NCBI GenBank assembly: GCA_964019135.1
Contig: OZ025265.1
Location: forward strand, 24,651,143-24,715,142
Reading direction: 5' to 3'
Source of the DNA: Arenicola marina
Lineage: Eukaryota; Annelida; Polychaeta; Arenicolidae
Length of the DNA stretch: 64,000 bases
Below, piece after piece: positions 1 through 12,421 of the stretch; position 1 is the first letter of the stretch, and each line of letters opens with the position of its first letter. The notes under the pieces were generated by a model. That model was not told the DNA's origin and searched no databases. It saw only the letters and a list, made by a program, of their open reading frames with translations. A program made the position numbers and the translations under genes.

Positions 1-366
1 GGACCCGGTGGCTACAGGGGACCCGGTGGCTACAGGGGACCCGGTAGCTACAGGGGACCCGGTGGCTACGGGGGACCCGGTGGCTACAGGGTGGACCCGG
101 TGGCTACAGGGGACCCGGTGGCTACAGGGTAAACCCGGTGGCTACAGGGGACCCGGTGGCTACAGGGGACCCGGTGGCTACGGGGGACCCGGTGGCTACA
201 GGGGACCCGGTAGCTACGGGGGACCCGGTGGCTACGGGGGACCCGGTGGCTACAGGGGACCCGGTAGCTACAGGGGACCCGGTGGCTACAGGGTGGACCC
301 GGTGGCTACAGGGGACCCGGTGGCTCCGGGAGGACCCGGTGGCTACGGGGGACCCGGTGGCCCCGG
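1..366 (+). repeat. 18-bp minisatellite at window edge
   Basis: About 20 units of GGACCCGGTGGCTACAGG, with variants (GTAGCTAC, GGCTACGG) and occasional 3-base extensions. It is cut by the window start, so the full length is unknown. Open frames through it on both strands reflect the multiple-of-three period. Confidence 0.97.
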
Positions 367-1057
367 GTGTGTTGTTTATATACATGTACATGTATATATA
401 ACAGGCGCCCGAGGAATACGTGAGCGAAGGCCGACTGGTTCCAGTGCCAGTCAGTCCCCTCTGGCGTCATGACCAGCGCCGTCGCCCGGGGTACAAGGGC
501 AGTTTGTGTAACGCGTTAATTGATGGGAAGCATGTGCGGAGTGCACTTAGTTAACGGAAGATGGGGAAGGGGTGAAGGCTGGGGGGGTGGGTGAGCAGGG
601 TGGTGTAGGTGGTTGGGGAGGGGAGGGGAGTTGGGGGAGGGAGGGAGTTGATGTTGTTGGGCAGTCAGTGGCTCATCAGCTAGCAAGCTGACTCACTCAT
701 TTAATCAGTGTATGTCTCAGTGGTGGAGGGCGAGTCAGCTATGATTCGCTTCTAAATGTCTAAAAGAAAGATGATTTCATTTAGTTGTGGTTCGTTAGTC
801 AGTGACTTGTGAGATGGCTGGGTGATGGGGGTGTGAACGCTGCTCGATTAATTCGGATGTTGAAAGCCGGTGTCCGTGATGGGACAGTTTTCACTGATGG
901 CATATTGGACGTTACGGATGGAGTTTAACACCGATCGAATTGGTTTATAACGCTCATGATACTATGAACGCTGGTGAGGAGTTCATGGTGACATCTCAAA
1001 CCCAATAGCGTTCTAGCTGGAGAGGCTCGGAAAGAGTGAACACCTCTGGCGTCTCAG
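367..1057. other. Intergenic, no gene seen
   Basis: Begins with a TATATACATGTACATG-type alternating stretch, followed by a G-rich run (575-650). No coding exon or element is recognisable. Confidence 0.6.
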
Positions 1058-2006
1058 GAAATTGTGGAGACAGGGGTCATCCTGTGGAGACAGGGGTCAT
1101 CCTGTGGAGACAGGGGTCATCCTGTGGAGACAGGGGTCATCCTGTGGAGACAGGGGTCATCCTGTGGAGGCAGGGGTCATCCTGTGAAGACAGGGGTCAT
1201 CCTGTGGAGACATGGGTCATCATGTGGAGACAGGGGTCATCCTGTGGAGACAGGGGTCATTCTGTGGAGACAGGGGTCATCCTGTGGAGACAGGGGTCAT
1301 CCTGTGGAGACAGGGGTCATCCTGTGGAGACAGGGGTCATACTGTGGAGACAGGGGTCATCCTGTGGAGACAGGGGTCATCCTGTGGAGACAGGGGTCAT
1401 CCTGTGGAGACAGGGGTCATCCTGTGGAGGCAGGGGTCATCCTGTGGAGACAGGGGTCATCCTGTGGAGACAGGGGTCATCCTGTGGAGACAGGGATCAT
1501 CCTGTGGAGGCAGGGGTCATCCTGTGGAGACAAGGGTCATCCTGTGGAGGCAGGGGTCATCCAGTGGAGACAGGGGTCATCCTGTGGAGACAGGGGTCAT
1601 CCTGTGGAGACAGGGGTCATCCTGTGGAGACAGGGGTCATCCTGTGGAGACAGGGGTCATCCTGTGGAGACAGGGGTCATCCAGTGGAGACAGGGGTCAT
1701 CCTGTGGAGACAGGGGTCATTCTGTGGAGACAGGGGTCATCCTGTGGAGACAGGGGTCATCCTGTGGAGACAGGGGTCATCCTGTGGAGGCAGAGGTCAT
1801 CCTGTGGAGAAAAGGGTCATCCTGTGGAGACATGGGTCATCCTGTGGAGACAGGGGTCATCCTGTGGAGACAGGGGTCATCCTGTGGAGACAGGGGTCAT
1901 CCTGTGGAGACAGGGGTCATCCTGTGGAGACAGGGGTCATCCTGTGGAGGCAGGGGTCATCCTGTGGAGACAGGGGTCATCCTGTGGAGACAGGGTTCAT
2001 CCTTTG
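1058..2006 (+). repeat. 20-bp minisatellite, about 47 copies
   Basis: Unit TGTGGAGACAGGGGTCATCC in strict 20-base register. Sparse point variants include GGAGGC, CATGGG and CCAGTG. Because 20 is not a multiple of 3, all three forward frames are open and read the same rotating peptide; this is not coding. Confidence 0.98.
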
Positions 2007-2461
2007 GCCTCCTCTGGGCTAGGCATTGGTTCGCAGCAATGTCTATCGTTCACCGGTCAGCGAGCGGAACACCCAAGTGCAATGTGAACGTGGAATCCTT
2101 TTCTGAGCCATGCTGATCAATAAGGAAGGGCGGGGGGTGGGGGTGGGGGGGGGTGGCATGACATGGCCATGATTCACAGCAAATGAATGGCGTTTTCTTT
2201 GCGCATAGGCAGCGCATCTATGATGTCAAAGGCACCATGTATCGTTGGACGGTGAAACATGTTCCCTTCGCCATTGCGATGTCCTTTCTGTCACAAACTA
2301 AGACATTTTAGGCCATAACTAACATATATATATCTCTTGGCCGACGTAAAGGTAATCGTTACATTTAATATGAAAAAAAATGCACCGCTGCAGTGGCTAT
2401 TCTGATGGATTTAATTTGTTTCTGAATGAATCTTTGCCGACGGACTCCGCCCAGGCAATTC
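2007..2461. other. Intergenic, no gene seen
   Basis: A G-rich stretch at 2130-2155, then ordinary AT-leaning sequence. No feature supported. Confidence 0.55.
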
Positions 2462-2729
2462 TGATAATGATAATCAGTTTATTGCCAAAAGAAAACACAA
2501 ATTACATTCATTGAGTACATCTTTACAATACATTTATAGTGGCAAGAGCAGAAGCCAAAGGCTTATTCGCTCGTATATGGTGAACGTGGTTAGAGTTGAA
2601 GTTGATTTGCCAGCAAGCTAACAAAGAACGAAAGCGAGAAGAGAACAGTCAAAAGTAAATAATTAAATAAATAAACATAAAAGTAAAGGAGCCATTGAAT
2701 GTTGATTAACGTCTAGCACAGCTAGCCAC

Positions 2730-2761
<32 letters not shown>

Positions 2762-3300
2762 GTAAAGGCAACAGACTATTCAACAGTGACCGTGTTTAAT
2801 ATAATGCGTTTAACTTCTTTCTTAAACATGTATTTTGACGTGCAAAAATTTACCTTTCTAAGCCATTTATTAAATATCCTGGGACCCGTGGTTCTTATTC
2901 CCTTCTCAGATAAAGTAGTCTTTGGTTTATGTACCCGCAGATGAGTAGACGCCCTTGTTCTAGGACTATTCTGGCAATGTAATGGGATTTGGGCCAATAT
3001 ACCGGGGTGAAAATGCCATTAATTTGTTGGCGTTGCGGAAAGCGTTGAAAGGTACCGGCGCAGAAGTCCAATCCCATGTCGTATGGTCACCACGTCTTTG
3101 TGACGTTGGTCTATCTCCTGGGTACTGCGGGCGGGACAGCCATACGACAATGGACGCCCTGAGCGGGGAACCGTTTTCATAATTGCCGTGACCTTGGCGC
3201 CATGAGCGACTAAGACGCCGACCTTCAGGACCAATGCGAAGAGCTTTATTTATAGCCTGTGGAATCGGCATCTTGTGCTGTGAATTTCCATTCCGGTCCG
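2462..3300 (-). mobile_element. Decayed non-LTR retrotransposon 3' end (L2/CR1-like)
   Basis: Minus-strand frames, interrupted by frameshifts, give pieces typical of a reverse transcriptase C-terminus, notably KTTLSEKGIRTTGPRIFN followed by KWLRK at about 2840-2930. Farther along the plus strand the minus reading ends in TTTTGGCAATAAACTG and a short ATTATC repeat (about 2462-2500), a common 3' tail of CR1/L2 LINEs. A run of 28 A lies inside at 2733-2760. It is clearly inactive. Confidence 0.6.
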
Positions 3301-3781
3301 TCACGAATTAGGTTGTGTCCATGGCGTAGGCTCATGAAAAGCTTCTTGCCTCTCTTGTGGGAAAGACATGTGCTTCGTGGTTTCGTTGGAAGGGATTCGT
3401 GGAAGAGTAAAAGGTGACCAGTAAATTGGGATCCTTGGACTGAGAAGTGAGAAATACATGGGGTGGGGTTATTGGGTAGTAAATCGTTCTTATAATGTCT
3501 CCGTCCAGACATCTTTGGAGATTTATGTCTCAACAAGTGTCGCTCATGTCCATTTATCGCGACCTTCGCTTCGTTTGCCCTAGTTTCCCCAAGTGCCATT
3601 GTGATAAGCACGCTTGTGACATTATTAACCAATGACTGCATTGGCGACACATTGGTCACACATTGGCGACACATTGGCGACACATTGGTCACACATTGGC
3701 GACACATTTGTAGCCACAGAAAATTACTTTTGGCATCATTAGCATCATCATCACACATGTGACTGGCCACAAATAATAGCG
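3301..3781. other. Spacer with a short GACACATTGGY repeat
   Basis: Mostly unique. About 3640-3712 holds some seven copies of an 11-12-base unit GACACATTGGC/GTCACACATTGG. No gene recognised. Confidence 0.7.
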
Positions 3782-5168
3782 GCTGACATCAGTAGCCACA
3801 CTTGTGACATCAGTAGCCACACTTGTGGCATCAGTAGCTACACTTGTGGCATCAGTAGCCACACTTGTGGCATCAGTAGCCACACTTGTGGTATCAGTAG
3901 CCACAGTTGTGACATCAGTAGCCACACTTGTGACATCAGTAGCGACACTTGTCACATCAGTAGCCACACTTGTGGCATCAGTAACCACTTGTGACATCAG
4001 TAGCCACACTTGTGGCATCAGTAGCTACACTTGTGGCATCAGTAGCCACACTTGTGGCATCAGTAGCCACACTTGTCACATCAGTAGCCACACTTGTCAC
4101 ATCAGTAGCCACACTTGTCACATCAGTAGCCACACTTGTCACATCAGTAGCCACTTGTGACATCAGTAGCCACACTTGTCACATCAGTAGCCACACTTGT
4201 CACATCAGTAGCCACACTTGTGGCATCAGTAGCCACACTTGTGGCATCAGTAGCCACACTTGTCACATCAGTAGCCACACTTGTGGCATCAGTAGTCACA
4301 CTTGTCACATCAGTAGCCACACTTGTGACATCAGTAGCTACACTTGTGGCATCAGTAGCTACACTTGTGGCATCAGTAGCTACACTTGTGGCATCAGTAG
4401 CCACACTTGTGACATCAGTAGCGACACTTGTCACATCAGTAGCCACACTTGTCACATCAGTAGCCACACTTGTGGCATCAGTAGTCACACTTGTCACATC
4501 AGTAGCTACACTTGTGACATCAGTAGCGACACTTGTCACATCAGTAGCCACACTTGTGACATCAGTAGCTACACTTGTGGCATCAGTAGCTACACTTGTG
4601 GCATCAGTAGCCACAGTTGTGACATCAGTAGCCACACTTGTGACATCAGTAGCGACACTTGTCACATCAGTAGCCACACTTGTGGCATCAGTAACCACTT
4701 GTGACATCAGTAGCCACACTTGTGGCATCAGGAGCTACACTTGTGGCATCAGTAGCCACACTTGTGGCATCAGTAGCCACACTTGTCACATCAGTAGCCA
4801 CACTTGTCACATCAGTAGCCACACTTGTCACATCAGTAGCCACACTTGTCACATCAGTAGCCACTTGTGACATCAGTAGCCACACTTGTCACATCAGTAG
4901 CCACACTTGTCACATCAGTAGCCACACTTGTGGCATCAGTAGCCACACTTGTGACATCAGTAGCCACACTTGTCACATCAGTAGCCACACTTGTGGCATC
5001 AGTAGTCACACTTGTCACATCAGTAGCCACACTTGTGACATCACTTGTGGCATCAGTAGCTACACTTGTGGCATCAGTAGCCACACTTGTGGCATCAGTA
5101 GCCACACTTGTCACATCAGTAGCCACACATGTGACATCAGTAGCCACTTGTGACATCAGTAGCCACTC
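3782..5168 (+). repeat. 21-bp minisatellite with a 710-bp higher-order copy
   Basis: About 66 units of AGTAGCCACACTTGTGACAT plus C. Variants alternate GTGACATC, GTGGCATC and GTCACATC. Rare 19-base units (AGTAGCCACTTGTG, AGTAACCACTTGTG) shift the frame. The marker GTAACCACTTGTGACATC recurs at 3981 and 4691, and the shortened unit near 4150 recurs near 4860, giving a segmental period of 710 bases. Long open frames on both strands arise from the period and are not genes. Confidence 0.97.
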
Positions 5169-5679
5169 TTGTGGCATCCGGAGCAATAGTTGTCGACCCA
5201 GTTGCCACGATATACATAGATGTGTAGCGTCGGAATTATAGTATTATAGTTTATTTGATCCACTTGTTCAATTAGGCATGAGCAATACACGACTTCGCAA
5301 TTACACGCCATCTTGAAAAAAAACGTGACTGGCGCAAATAGTTCTGGGACATCTTTGGGTGTTCCCTTGATTTTTTCTTTGGAGATAAATACCATATTTC
5401 CACTGTATTGGCAAGGCATGTATAAAATTAACGAGCATGTCTAACTTACATTCAGATTAATTAACATTTCCGTTACATAGATGTCAATATTGCATGTTTT
5501 AGGTGTCTAAAAAATACGTTTTCATGCGACGACGCCATCTTGACATCTCGCGAAGACCAAAATAATACCCAGAATGCATTGCACATGCAGTGGCGCCTCA
5601 CAGTGGAATAATCTGAACTAGGATTGGCGAAGTCGTCTATGTAATGAGGATAGCTGAAATATGCCTTGGATGCAGGTGT
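5169..5679. other. Intergenic, no gene seen
   Basis: Ordinary mixed-composition sequence. No repeat, exon or RNA gene recognised. Confidence 0.55.
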
Positions 5680-6005
5680 CAGCGTTCGAACCACCCGTGA
5701 ACTGTTGTTTGCAGCTCAGCTCGCTTACCAACTGAGCTGTTCGCTATAAGTAGGACGCTGTGACCTATGTAGGTCATACCGTCATATGGGATCAGAAGGA
5801 TCCAGGTAGCAAAAGGAGCTATGGCTGCGGAAGTAACTCCCTACTGCTTGCAAAGAAAGATGCGAGATCTCTACCCCGGACCAGTATAGAAATTTACACC
5901 GGTGGGATGTGAACCCGCAACCACCCGCTTGACCGGTTGGTCTAGCAGAGCACACTCGACAGTAAGGCTACCTGCTACTGGTACTAGGCCATGGGCTGAC
6001 CGCCC
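5680..6005 (-). mobile_element. tRNA-derived SINE pieces, minus strand
   Basis: Read on the minus strand, 5680-5755 gives a tRNA-like promoter: CAGCTCAGTTGGTAAGCG (A box) and GGTTCGAACGC (B box). From about 6005 down to 5790 there is a second head with GGGTTCACATCCC, followed by the body shared with SINE B elsewhere in the window (CTTTGCAAGCAGTAGGGAGTTAC). Degenerate. Confidence 0.6.
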
Positions 6006-7727
6006 CCTGCCGGACAATCCTCCAGGAGCCACAAATGACAATGTCTGGTGTGTTTACCGCTTGCAATCGCCTTGTTTTAATGCATACATCTTCATCCCCC
6101 CACTGCCGACAGAATACACATAGCTTCTGTGATAACATGGCCCTACTCGATAAGAGTATTCGTCAACCGAGCACATGGTTGCCATAGTTACCTATAGTTG
6201 GACGTCATTTCGCTTAGCAACCGCCACCGGTTGCATAGCATCCGCGGAGAGGCCGTTAACGGCTGATGTGGTGGTCGTTTGTTGCCTGGGAACCCGTTTA
6301 GACCGAATGGAGAATGTTTCACAGCATTGTTCACTCAATAAAACTGTCGCCCGTTTATCGTTTTCGTTGGTGGGCGGTAAGGGAGTGTAAATGGAGGAAT
6401 TGGGGATAAAGAAACAACATTTCCGGAACAGGCTTCCTGGGGGGGAATTTACTGTTGTTGGCCGCGTGGGTGTGGGAGAGAAATACAGGATTATATTTCC
6501 AGAGTATGAATGAGGTGGAAGGAGATGCTATAAATGTGTTATTATTCAAAATGATTTCATTTCATAATATATATATTTTTTTTTACGTAAGTGTGTTGTG
6601 TTGCCTTTTCTAGTGTTTTTTTTTCGCCTCCGGGTGTGTTTTGCGACAATATCGTAATTATGGTGAACAATATGTGGTTATTGCGATCTGGATAATAACG
6701 ACACTTTACTCGGCGTCCCGTTGTGCTGACTGTGCGTTTACGGTCGTCATTATGTGGACCGGACACGGCACTTATTTAGCGTGGTGGGTGGCGGGGCGGG
6801 GCGGGGCAGTAGGGCCAGGGATGGGGTAGGCTAGGGGTGGGGTAGGGGTGAGGGTAATTGGTCAGGGGTTATCCTCAGTATATCAGGGACGGCGGATCGT
6901 TGCATGACCACCTTCTGCCCCCCCCCCCCCCCCGCCCTCTGCCTCTGTCTCTCTCTGCCTTTCTGTATGTATCATTCTCTGTCTCCACGCGGTCTTCTCT
7001 TGTCTCTCCCGTCCCCCCCCCCCCAGGCTCTCCCTTTTCCTCCCCTCCCTTTCTCTTTCTCTATGTATACGTAGACACTAAAGCCGTCATTTAATAGGCA
7101 ATGTGAGTCAACGAGGTAATGCGGACTATTTTGTGGCCGCGGAGTGTTAATCCGTGACCCGGATGTCGTTGTTGTTTGACGTCCCGGCTATTAGACGGAC
7201 ACTCTGGGTGCTGTCCGCGCAGTAATGTGTCTGCCACAAACACCCGGCTCAATGCACCCTAGACGCGAATGCCTATTCTCGGTTAACCGCCCCCCCCCCT
7301 TCCGTTGTTGAATAGGCACTCTCGTCTGAATGCACCCACGGGGCTGCCTTCGAGTGCCCTCAGCCGTGGTCGCGGTGGTGTGTTCGAATCCCGTGCTCAG
7401 GGGGCCAACAGCAACATCTCGGTGCTGTCTAAACGGTTTCTACTCGACGCGCCTTGGCACTATTGTTACGCCAATAGATGGCAGCACACTTCTCTTTATC
7501 GGTTAACTACGAAATAAATGGCTGCATATATGTGTATATAGGTATGTGGAAATTAAATAAATACACAAATTAAGTTAGAAATAAAAGTTTTTAAAATGGG
7601 TCACTAGAGGGCGCTATCAAATTTTGCTCTGGTTCTTCATCGGGAAGTGACTAAAGCCGTGTGGAGACAGATTTCGGTCAATATTGCCGGCCCCTTGGCA
7701 GGGTATATATATATATATGTTTCTTAT
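6006..7727. other. Intergenic, no gene seen
   Basis: Contains C runs at about 6919-6933 and 7013-7024 with CT-rich DNA between them, and a G-rich stretch at 6785-6860. An isolated GTTCGAATCCCG B-box-like word lies near 7382. No coding exon supported. Confidence 0.5.
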
Positions 7728-7830
7728 ATATAGGTCCTCGGTTCGAATCAGGGCATGGGCGCCTAATCCGGGGCGTGTTTCATCCATCCATCCTTCGTCT
7801 TCCCGGGAGATTTCCAGACAAGTGATGGAT
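7728..7830 (+). mobile_element. SINE A fragment
   Basis: GGTCCTCGGTTCGAATC begins a B-box-like segment followed by TAATCCGGGGCGTGTTTCAT and TTCGTCTTCCCGGGAG. This is the same body that follows tRNA heads at 13068 and 16963. The A box is missing. Confidence 0.6.
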
Positions 7831-8225
7831 AGCCACTTTTTACATTCATTGCCTCCGTTCAGTCCGCAGCTAAATATAGTCCCATCTGACCAAGTACTTG
7901 GGACACGACTGACTTTATATAATCTGAAATCACCCCCCATTGAGTGGTCGGGGGGGGGACTCTCTTCGACAAGGTCAAGGACGTGGACACTGTCACGTCC
8001 AGCTCAGCAATCACCGGCTGTGAATTTATCTGAACTCTGGAAATTATACGCCAAGGACACATAAACTTATTTCTCTGTTTGTGTCTGTGGGTTGCTCGTT
8101 TTTCACTTGGTGCACGGGAAAAATGCGAATAATTTGGTGCTTCGTTTAGGCTATTTGTGCACATGAAATTGGGCGACACAACCTCGCTAGACATTGTAAT
8201 AAGGATCGCTGACATATAGCAGGTA

Positions 8226-8510
8226 CTGGGATTCGAGCCATCCGTAACTTGTTGGGCTGCAATTCATCTCGCACACCAACTTACTTAGCACACTAGGACC
8301 TCTGTAGGTCATATCGTCATACTGGGGATGGGCCAAGGTGGAGGGGAGTCCTGTCTCATTGCGAAGACAGATATGGATTCTCTACCCTGTACAAAGACCG
8401 ACATTTGCCCAAGTGGGGATCGAACCCGGCGCGCACCGCAAGGGCTGGGATAGCAGAGCACGCTCAGTCCATAGCCGAACGCGCTACCCACTAGGCCACA
8501 GGCTGACCCC
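8226..8510 (-). mobile_element. tRNA-derived SINE pieces, minus strand
   Basis: Reverse complement of 8370-8510 reads GTGGCCTAGTGGGTAGCGCG (A box region) and GGGTTCGATCCCCACTTG (B box). 8226-8290 is a second tRNA-like piece with GGCTCGAATCCC on the minus strand. Same class as the pair at 5680-6005. Confidence 0.6.
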
Positions 8511-9780
8511 CCCCCCCCACCCCTCACCCCTCACCCCCATGCCCCGAAATGAGAGAGGTTCTAGAGAGAGAAATCTAGAGAGGTTCCCCGGATGCACTGG
8601 AGGCGGAATCCGTCTTTTTGCGGTCCTCGTATCTCTGCAGATATCGTATTGACATCTTTCACGTCATAAAGAACTCGGTATGCCGACGATGTATATTGTG
8701 TTAAGCACTCGTGGATCTAGTGGAACTGTGTATCGGATGGAAGGAGAAGGAGGAGGGGGTGGGGGAGTGGGGGCAACGCGTGGGGCGAAGGGGCGACGAC
8801 CTCTCGGGGTGGGGGTGGGGTCGGCGCTGTGTAGGGGTGGGGGTAGGGGTCGGCGCTGTGTAGGGGTGGGGGTCGGCGGCGTGTGGGGTTGGGAATGTGG
8901 CGACTGAGGTAGAGGAGCGGCACTGAGAGTCGGGGGGGGGGGGGGGGTGGGGAGGCTGAGGGGGTGGGAGGGGGGGGGGGTGGTATGGGTGGTTTAATGT
9001 GGGATGTATTGCTCTCTCGGGATAATGATATTCGTTTCGTTTCTTTGTCCTCCGCTCCCTCCGCTGCGCGTGGAGGATAGAGTTTAAAGTCGCAGTGCTT
9101 GGTGAGTCTCGGAGTGTGACGTCATCGAGATGACACACTGCGAGACGAGACAGTCAGAGCGACTGGCAATGTGTGTGTGGGAGGGGTGAGGGTGGGGGGG
9201 GGGAGGCGGCGGAGGGGGTAGTGGGTGTAAAGGAGAAATTTGTGGGGGTGTGTAATCCACAGTCCGGGACGCGGTGGTGACTGGGATTTTATTGGAAGGT
9301 TAAGGCAGAGAGGATATATTGGAAGGGGGATGGGAAGGGGGCGGGGCTGTCTGTTGCGAATATGTCCCGAGGATTTGAGAGGTGGGGAGGGTGGGGCTGA
9401 GGGTGGCATGCCGAGGAAGAGGGGTATGATGTGGAGAGGGTGGGATTAGTAAAAGGATTGTGATGGGTCTGAGGACAGGTGCACAGGGTCGGACTGGGGT
9501 AGAGACGGCAGCGGGATCTGAGGTAGATCTGTATAGGGTTGGGCTGGGCTGGGGTTGGGGGGAGGGTGCACTGGGCTAACGCAGCTTTATCGCGGCTCAG
9601 GAACAACATGAGAGTGTGAAGAAAGGGTAACAAACAGTCAGCAAGGTGCGATGGACTACAGAGGGTAGGAGCGGGCGGTGAAGGGGAGGGGGTGACCGGG
9701 GTGATCGGTGTGGGGGCAGGGGGGGGGGGTGTTGCGACCTCGTTTCCGATCTCTCCGATAGGTGTCCCCTCACATTGACG
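8511..9780. repeat. G-rich low-complexity region
   Basis: Long plus-strand G runs (8510s complement, 8930-8948, 8972-8980, 9194-9203, 9718-9730). A loose tandem of about 24-34 bases built on GGTCGGCGCTGTGTAGGGG lies at 8800-8895. Open frames here are Pro/Gly-rich and compositional only. No gene seen. Confidence 0.75.
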
Positions 9781-11879
9781 CTAAGCGTCTTCAGTCCGCA
9801 CAGTCATTGTGTCGGAGGGTACATCCCCACCCACCCACCCACCTCTCACCCCCTCCCCCCCTACTACGCACCCGCTGATCACGATAGCCGCCTCCCCCCC
9901 CCCCCCGACCAGCTCACACTGTCTCCCAGCCCACATGGCTGCACTGTACCAGTCACAAGTCACGGTCTCCTCAACCACCAGATGGACGGACCGATAGATA
10001 TAAGAGATAGACAGATAGATATTCGCGCTATTTACATGGTGTTTATTCAGAGCGGTGCGCCGACAGGTAAAAAAAGAGGCAGACAAGAGGGCCGGGGCAG
10101 GTTGGGGTCAAAGGTCACATTGACCGCAGTTTACGAGTGCCGATGATGTCAATGTCACGTGGGTTTAGGGGTGTGCAGCTGTGGAGGGGGGGGGGATATG
10201 TCAGAGCTGATGTGCGGCATGAGCAAACGCACTCACTAGTCAGGGGTGACTGTGCTTCTACGCTGTGGTATTATAATAACACAATACGTATATTTATATA
10301 TACATATACATATATATATATATGATGACATACAGACGGCCCACAAGACTGGGTAATAACCTCCACCGCCATCGGCTACATGGTGTAATACGCGAGACAT
10401 ATCCGGCTTGGTGTGGCTTGAACCTGCACGACGGCCGCACTTGTACGTTCAGAATTCTGGGTGTGTGAGCACGCTCCTTGAGAACGCGCCGGCTGTGCGT
10501 GCATGCTGCGCGGTGTGACATCGCCATCCCGGCACCTTCGCCATTAAGAGGATACTTATCTTGGAATACATACACCACGTGTCCGATACACTTACAGGGT
10601 TGTCATCACGGCGTCCCCCCATCCTTACTACAACACGACAGGACCAGATCTTTGGCCTGGACTGACTGACTGACCCCCGCCGATAGCTAATGTTTTTAAT
10701 GAGTGAGCGACGACGACATGGTGTTGTCAATCGCCTCTCTGTATGTAAGGGTCGTCGCTGTGTATGGTAATACGCCTCGGTGTGGGCGACATCTGCATTC
10801 GCAGGCGACAGTTGGTGGTACGACTCGGTCGACAGACCTGTCGTACCCTGGCTGGGAATGTCTTTATAGTCGTTTCGTCCTCCCTGCCGACCAGAGCGTT
10901 CTGAGGGCTCGCGGAACACATGTGCTGGATAGGTAGGGTCTGCGGTGCTTCTTGGTCCCAGGAGTGAAGGGTTTCTCAACGCATTGAAATCTACCAGTGG
11001 ATAACATGTATCTTTACAGATATATGTCCACCAGAGTGGTGGTCGTATAAACGGACACCCGGAATGGCGTAGTCCAGATATCAAAGGTGTAGTTAATGTT
11101 TATGTTAACATTGATGGGACGGTCTTTTGCTGCTTCTATCTATATTACCGATATATTTGTAATGCAGACATAAACCTGAGATGTGGAGAGGTGTAGATGC
11201 ATTGCGTCGGGTGATTTATATGTTAACATCTTGCGAGAAATATCAAATGGGGTAAAAGTATTAAGAGATGTCAGTTTTGCTTAGGAGACCGGATAACATT
11301 TGGATGTGGATCTACCTACGTCATCAAGTTTATTGTGGATGGGGTCGTATACCAGGATGCAGGGTTAGTCCTTCGAGGCGAGGGATTCGAATCTGCGCAT
11401 TTCTCATGTAATGCAGACTTGTGGTCTGGAATACGGTTTGGTCACCAGTTGCTATATCTCTATGTCTATATTTGTATGTATCAGGAATTACTAGGGGACA
11501 TCCGGAACGGACAGAAATTATTATTTAATCGGGTCAATCAGTACCCATATATGGATTACGCGCATGACTACCGCTGAACGCGTTAAGCTGCGCAGCGGCA
11601 TGGACGGCTGTGACGTCATAAAATGGATACATCGCATTGGATAGGCTGTTGCTGATGCTTGGATGATAATGAAATCCGTCATGATAGTCATGGCTACCAT
11701 TAGCTATTGGTGATTTGCTTGTTACTTACTGCAATGCTTCAATCGAACGCCGATGTTGCGGAATAATGGACTACCGCTAAAGAAGTTGGATGCCGGGGGA
11801 CTGTCATCTTGTCGGCGGTCTGACAGATCTATAGGTGATATTATATAGCATTAGTGATCATTACGCAGCCATTATCAGT
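9781..11879. other. Intergenic upstream region, no gene seen
   Basis: Mixed sequence with a CCACC-rich stretch at 9828-9910, an alternating TATA/CATA microsatellite at 10288-10324 and a lone B-box-like word GATTCGAATCTG near 11386. Candidate upstream regulatory DNA for the kinase, but nothing specific can be assigned. Confidence 0.5.
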
Positions 11880-12042
11880 GCCTGAGCAATGCCTCATGAC
11901 TAATATTTGGCGGTTCGGGAGGACAGGTGCGAGTCCCTGACATCGCCTCCTCGCGAGCTTTCACGCGCTCACTGACTCGCTCCGGCAGTGACCCGCCAGC
12001 CGCCACCGCCAACCACCCACCCACCCCTCCCTCCCAGCCACC
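11880..12042 (+). promoter_or_regulatory. Putative 5' leader / proximal promoter of the PFTAIRE kinase
   Basis: GC-rich stretch directly before the ATG, rich in CCACC and CGCC words, unlike the AT-richer DNA before 11880. The start context is gccaccATGc, with A at -3, a very good vertebrate-style Kozak match; this is why the start at 12043 was chosen. No TATA box at a sensible distance is convincing, and the transcription start cannot be placed from sequence alone. A TTTGGCGG-like word near 11906 could be an E2F-type site, but this is weak. Confidence 0.5.
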
Positions 12043-12421
12043 ATGCCGGCGGAGACGGGGAGCGGGCGCGCGCGCCTGCAGTCGCGCTTCCACAAGTTTC
12101 TCCGCTCCTTCCGCCGGAAGCAGCCGAAGCAGGACAAGTCGCAGGATGAGGAGTACGCGCGTCGGGCGCCGCCGCCGCCGCCGCCGCCGCCGCTGGAGGT
12201 TGCGCATGCGCAGCAAGACGGACACGGCAACAACACGTACCGCAGTTACCAAGGCGACGTCGACCACGACGCGGCGTTGGCCACGGCCACCATCATCGGT
12301 AACCATGGCTACTCGGATACGCCGTGCAGTAGCCATAGTTACGACACGTGCCTGGCCGAGCGGGGATTGGACGGCTACGGCTCCTTCAGTCGCGAGGTCG
12401 CGTACATGAGGAAGAGACACG
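12043..12421 (+). CDS. CDK14: Exon 1, kinase N-terminus (aa 1-126)
   Basis: Opens with [13 protein letters not shown] and a basic patch at about residues 15-30 ([15 protein letters not shown]) that could bind acidic lipids or partners. A run of eight prolines at 43-50 is encoded by a CCG microsatellite. The rest is Ser/Gly/His/Tyr-rich and probably disordered. It ends in phase 1 at a G|GTGAGA donor and joins exon 2 to make a GGC glycine codon. A (GA)n tract starts 37 bases into the intron. Confidence 0.85.

Noticed and set aside
1036..2116. Three overlapping forward frames of 291-350 codons
   Set aside because: The 20-bp period cycles through all three frames, so each reads the same permuted peptide. 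Not coding.
3782..5241. Long Thr/Ser/Val/Ala frames on both strands
   Set aside because: By-products of the 21-bp array; no homology and no gene context.
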